Below, piece by piece: positions 5,972-7,951 of a stretch of DNA of 7,951 nt. The position numbers were made by a program, and so were the translations under genes. Numbering within the stretch: the stretch's first letter is position 1; each line of letters starts with the position of its first letter. The notes beneath the pieces are model-generated. The model was not told the DNA's origin, searched no databases, and saw only the letters and a program-made list of their open reading frames with translations. Origin of the DNA: CAZVQX01 sp964629735 (GTDB taxonomy: Bacteria; Bacillota_I; Bacilli_A; RF39; UBA660); contig CAZVQX010000023.1 of the NCBI GenBank assembly GCA_964629735.1, positions 1 through 7,951 on the forward strand. Direction: 5' to 3'.

Positions 5972-5979
5972 AAGTAAAG

Positions 5980-6022
5980 GTTAATTGCGTAAAACAAAAT
6001 TTATCCGACATATGCAATTAAC
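5980..6022 (-). promoter_or_regulatory. 9-bp perfect inverted repeat upstream of the secreted-protein operon
   Basis: GTTAATTGC (5980-5988) is perfectly complementary to GCAATTAAC (6014-6022), with 25 bases between. It begins 9 bases upstream of the ATG at 5971. It could be a 5'-leader stem-loop of the mRNA or an operator for the ABC operon. No full TAnnTTTG match was found upstream of this gene; the closest is TAAAGTTTG around 6023-6035, which has one extra spacer base. Confidence 0.35.
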
Positions 6023-6156
6023 AGACCAAACTTTAAATTCAAAAAAATAATAGACACTAATACCTACTTGTGGTATTTGATCTATTCTAATTTAAGAGTT
6101 TAGTTTTGGTAGTTTCTTGATTTTAATTTAAAGGTTACAAGAAATATATCCTTCAA

Positions 6157-6405
6157 ATAGAAAGCCCACCTCACTTGGATGATTTAATATCTTTTTGTTT
6201 AATTCTTTTTTAAAGATTAGATACGCATATACAAAAACACCTATGCTCCTAAAATCATTACAAAAATCCTATAAAATTACATTACCGTTTATTAATGAGA
6301 TAACAAAAGGAGTAAAACCTCAAATTAAGTCGGAAGGAAGAGCAACAGCAAGCATTTTCCACACAATTAATATCGTTTTACAATAAGCATAAATAGCTAA
6401 CAAAA
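6157..6405 (-). pseudogene. Decayed C-terminal fragment of a DUF3267 metalloprotease gene
   Basis: The minus strand here is clearly homologous to the C-terminal half of the intact DUF3267 gene at 2598-3164. Nineteen consecutive bases at 6165-6183 are identical to 2614-2632, and long matched runs continue (for example 6278-6299 against the segment coding SLINGNVI). Conceptual fragments FVISLINGNVIL, FVYAYLIFKKELNKKI and NHPSEVGF match ISLINGNVILW, FIYAYLILKIGLNKKI and DHPSEVGF. It is broken by in-frame stops at 6322-6320 (TGA) and 6271-6269 (TAG). A deletion also shifts frame and removes part of the segment around the Asp160 equivalent. The HExxH half is not recognisable, so no activity is possible. 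A plus-strand open frame at 6195-6386 is only the antisense shadow of this relic. It lies in the same orientation as the intact copy, just upstream of the ABC operon. Confidence 0.88.
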
Positions 6406-6663
6406 ATATTACTATAAAAGTGAAAATATCTATTACCTAAAAGTTTTAAGCTTGAGTTTAAATGATTTGAATTGATAACAGAATTATAACATCCATAAGG
6501 TATTAGTTTGCCATTTAAAACTTTATTATTAATTTTAATTGTGTATAAGTTGAAAAGTCATAACCGAACTAAAAGAATTGAAGTATTAAACATAATTCAC
6601 TTAATTTATCACAATTGTATTTAATCAAACCCCAATCATTTTTTAAGAATTTTAATTTTTATT

Positions 6664-7443
6664 ATGACAAAAATATCAGTTGTAATTAACACCCTAAATG
6701 CAGAAAGACTATTAGAAAGATGTCTTAAAAGCGTTGAAAATGCAGATGAAATATTAATCTGCGATATGTACTCAGATGATAGAACCATAGAAATTGCTAA
6801 AAAATATAATTGCAAAATAGTCTATCATGAAAAGACTGGAATAGTTGAACCAGCAAGGAATTGGGCAATAAGTCAATCGAGCGGTGATTGGGTTTTAGTT
6901 TTAGATGCAGATGAAGTTGTAACACCTGAACTGTGGGATGCACTTCGTAAGTATGCAAATAATCCTAAGGATAATTATAATTCGTGCTTTATTGTAAGAG
7001 AAACTGTTTTGATGGGAAAATCACTTAAGTCGTGGAGGCAATCTAAATGCAAAAGATTCTGGAAAAAAGGAACTTGTAGTTATAGTGACAAAATTCACGA
7101 AATGCCTGTAACTCATACTGGCTATGACTTTCATCTAAAAGGCAAAAACATACATATACTTCATTATCACATACCAAGTATTAATAACTTTATAGAAAAA
7201 ACTAATCATTATACCGATTTTGAACTCAAGAGGTTTAATGCTAATAATAAAAAAGCGTCTATAAACAAATTGGTATTTAGACCATTATCTGAATTTTTCA
7301 AATATTATATATTAAAAGGGGCTTTTCTAGAAGGAACTCATGGATTTATTTTCGCTCGTTTAAAAGCTCACTATAAATTTGTTCAATGGGCAAAGCTTTA
7401 TGAAAAAGAATTTGTAGAAAATAACAAAGACCTAGTCTACTAA
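6664..7443 (+). CDS. Family 2 glycosyltransferase (WaaE/KdtX-like)
   Basis: This is a 259-residue cytoplasmic or membrane-associated glycosyltransferase with a GT-A fold (GT2). ISVVINTLNAERLLERCLKSV (4-24) is the nucleotide-sugar-binding start. EILICDMYSDDRTIEIAKKYNCKIV (29-53) is the DxxSxDRT element. PARNWAI (63-69) and the metal-binding GDWVLVLDADE (74-84, DxD-like DADE) follow. The C-terminal part has KIHEMP (143-148) and the amphipathic YYILKGAFLEGTHGFIFA (214-231) typical of the lipopolysaccharide-core glucosyltransferase-like subgroup. It probably transfers a hexose to lipopolysaccharide or another surface glycan; the sugar and acceptor cannot be read from sequence. It is the only complete plus-strand gene in the window and stands alone, converging with gnd, so it seems unrelated to the peptide and ABC region. 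Confidence 0.92.
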   Translation: MTKISVVINTLNAERLLERCLKSVENADEILICDMYSDDRTIEIAKKYNCKIVYHEKTGIVEPARNWAISQSSGDWVLVLDADEVVTPELWDALRKYANNPKDNYNSCFIVRETVLMGKSLKSWRQSKCKRFWKKGTCSYSDKIHEMPVTHTGYDFHLKGKNIHILHYHIPSINNFIEKTNHYTDFELKRFNANNKKASINKLVFRPLSEFFKYYILKGAFLEGTHGFIFARLKAHYKFVQWAKLYEKEFVENNKDLVY

Positions 7444-7515
7444 TTTCACCTTGATTATTTATTGTAAATCACTATTATCTTTTTAAAAAACATAGAAATT
7501 AAAACAAATAAAATT

Positions 7516-7544
7516 TAGCTCGCTTCATCGATTTTAGCGAACTA
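7516..7544 (+). terminator. Imperfect 9-bp hairpin downstream of the glycosyltransferase
   Basis: TAGCTCGCT (7516-7524) pairs with AGCGAACTA (7536-7544) with one mismatch and an 11-base loop. It starts 73 bases past the glycosyltransferase stop codon. No T run follows on the plus strand, so it is at best an RNA-stability or processing structure; the strong terminator is the one at 7629-7653. Confidence 0.3.
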
Positions 7545-7622
7545 TGAGTGTAAAGAGTTCAAAAAAATCATTACGCATTCAAGGTTCTTTGATAAAATAT
7601 CAAGAGAACAATTAATACAATC

Positions 7623-7658
7623 AAAAAAGGGATAATCTTTAAACGATTATCCCTTTTT
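7623..7658. terminator. Bidirectional rho-independent terminator
   Basis: GGGATAATC (7629-7637) pairs perfectly with GATTATCCC (7645-7653) around a 7-base loop. The stem is flanked by six A residues on the left (7623-7628) and five T residues on the right (7654-7658). RNA from either strand therefore ends in a stem followed by a U run. It lies between the convergent glycosyltransferase (stop at 7443) and gnd (stop at 7680) and serves as terminator for both, lying closest to gnd. Confidence 0.9.
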
Positions 7659-7679
7659 CTTATATAATTTTATTATTTC

Positions 7680-7951
7680 TTACACATTATACGTTGTAGA
7701 AGCAGTTGTGCCACCTCTACCTGTCCAGTTTGTGTGGAAGAATTCACCTCGAGGTTTATCAACTCTTTCATAAGTGTGTGCACCAAAATAGTCACGTTGC
7801 GCTTGTAGCAAATTAGCTGGCAATCGTTCGTGTCTATATCCATCATAATAGTTCAGTGCTGCAGACATTGATGGAGTTGGTATTCCATTCACTACAGCTG
7901 TAGCAATCACATTTCTCCAGCCCTCTTGTGCAGTATCCATCACGCCTTTAA
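7680..7951 (-). CDS. gnd: 6-phosphogluconate dehydrogenase, decarboxylating (C-terminal part, cut by window edge)
   Basis: Only the last 89 codons are inside the window; the frame is open to the right edge (KGVMDTAQEG...), so the true start lies beyond 7951. The enzyme oxidatively decarboxylates 6-phosphogluconate to ribulose 5-phosphate with NADP+ in the cytoplasmic pentose phosphate pathway. The visible part is the conserved C-terminal helical domain and tail: IPTPSMSAALNYYDGYR, ERLPANLLQAQRDYFGAHTY and FFHTNWTG. In QRDYFGAH the Arg and His correspond to the residues (Arg446 and His452 in the sheep enzyme) that reach into the neighbouring subunit's active site to bind substrate phosphate. 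The protein ends normally (TTASTTYNV). The GTG near 7943 is an internal Val codon, not a start. It is a housekeeping gene that marks the right border of the accessory region. Confidence 0.97.
   Translation of the reverse strand, partial: KGVMDTAQEGWRNVIATAVVNGIPTPSMSAALNYYDGYRHERLPANLLQAQRDYFGAHTYERVDKPRGEFFHTNWTGRGGTTASTTYNV

Larger units (their letters stand above)
5972..6663. other. Gene-poor stretch between the ABC operon and the glycosyltransferase
   Basis: No intact gene is seen over 692 bases. It contains the inverted repeat at 5980-6022, a short inverted repeat AATACC/GGTATT near 6060-6077, and a TTTCTTG/CAAGAAA pair near 6113-6143. The remnant of a DUF3267 gene lies at about 6157-6405. 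From about 6406 to 6663 there are only A+T-rich sequences. A minus-strand frame there without ATG has no recognisable family and is not called. The promoter of the glycosyltransferase should lie here, but no clear TTTG/TAnnTTTG pair was found. Confidence 0.6.

Noticed and set aside
6195..6386. Plus-strand 63-codon open frame
   Set aside because: The DNA is homologous on the minus strand to the DUF3267 C-terminal coding region, so this frame is the antisense shadow of a pseudogene.
6378..6560. Minus-strand frame of about 60 codons next to the pseudogene
   Set aside because: It has no ATG, low-complexity Asn/Leu/Ser composition and no recognisable family; probably chance openness in A+T-rich DNA, or further decayed sequence.
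6664..7443. Possible peptide-modifying glycosyltransferase (SunS-like) working with the bacteriocin-like peptides
   Set aside because: It is on the opposite strand more than 4 kb away, pairs with gnd, and its C-terminal motif is of the lipopolysaccharide-core type; neither peptide has features demanding glycosylation.
7680..7943. Short 87-residue protein starting at GTG near 7943
   Set aside because: The frame continues to the window edge and matches the conserved C-terminus of 6-phosphogluconate dehydrogenase, so the GTG is an internal codon of a longer gene.

Overview
The window is strongly A+T-rich and reads as chromosomal DNA of a member of the Bacteroidota, probably a flavobacterium-like or cytophaga-like organism. 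The support is a lipobox lipoprotein S41 peptidase, a secreted protein with a carboxypeptidase-regulatory-like domain, Bacteroidota-style double-glycine leaders, a TAnnTTTG-type promoter element and little sign of Shine-Dalgarno sequences. Nothing in the sequence fixes the genus.

Layout: positions 3 to about 6405 form one long minus-strand block. Read in the direction of transcription it holds a decayed fragment of a DUF3267 metalloprotease gene (about 6405-6157), a secreted carboxypeptidase-regulatory-like protein (5971-4868), a polytopic membrane protein (4867-3896), an ABC ATPase (3927-3253) and an intact DUF3267 membrane zinc metalloprotease (3164-2598). A 407-base regulatory-looking stretch with palindromes and short repeats follows. 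Then come two very small double-glycine-leader peptide genes (2190-2038 and 2019-1866), a hairpin, a putative secreted or outer-membrane protein (1806-1012) and an S41 lipoprotein peptidase (1028-3). On the right, a plus-strand family 2 glycosyltransferase (6664-7443) converges with the 3' end of gnd (6-phosphogluconate dehydrogenase, cut by the window edge) at a bidirectional terminator.

The most notable content is the pair of unannotated peptides between 1866 and 2190. Both carry a classic Bacteroidota leader ending in Gly-Gly, followed by a short hydrophobic core of 25 or 27 residues with an arginine-rich C-terminus, as in two-peptide (class IIb-like) bacteriocins. Both also look damaged or non-canonical: one needs a one-base frameshift correction in a G run, and the other has ATT where its start codon should be. 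They may be relics, or be rescued by sequencing correction or an unusual start.

How the genes may work together (inference): the permease and ATPase form one ABC system. Together with a secreted accessory protein and a membrane metalloprotease it could export, process or give resistance to hydrophobic peptides. The downstream S41 peptidase and putative barrel protein could act at the outer membrane. No C39-peptidase exporter of the kind that normally cleaves Gly-Gly leaders lies in the window. The second, broken DUF3267 copy in the same orientation, 3.55 kb away, brackets the ABC cassette and points to past tandem duplication and loss.
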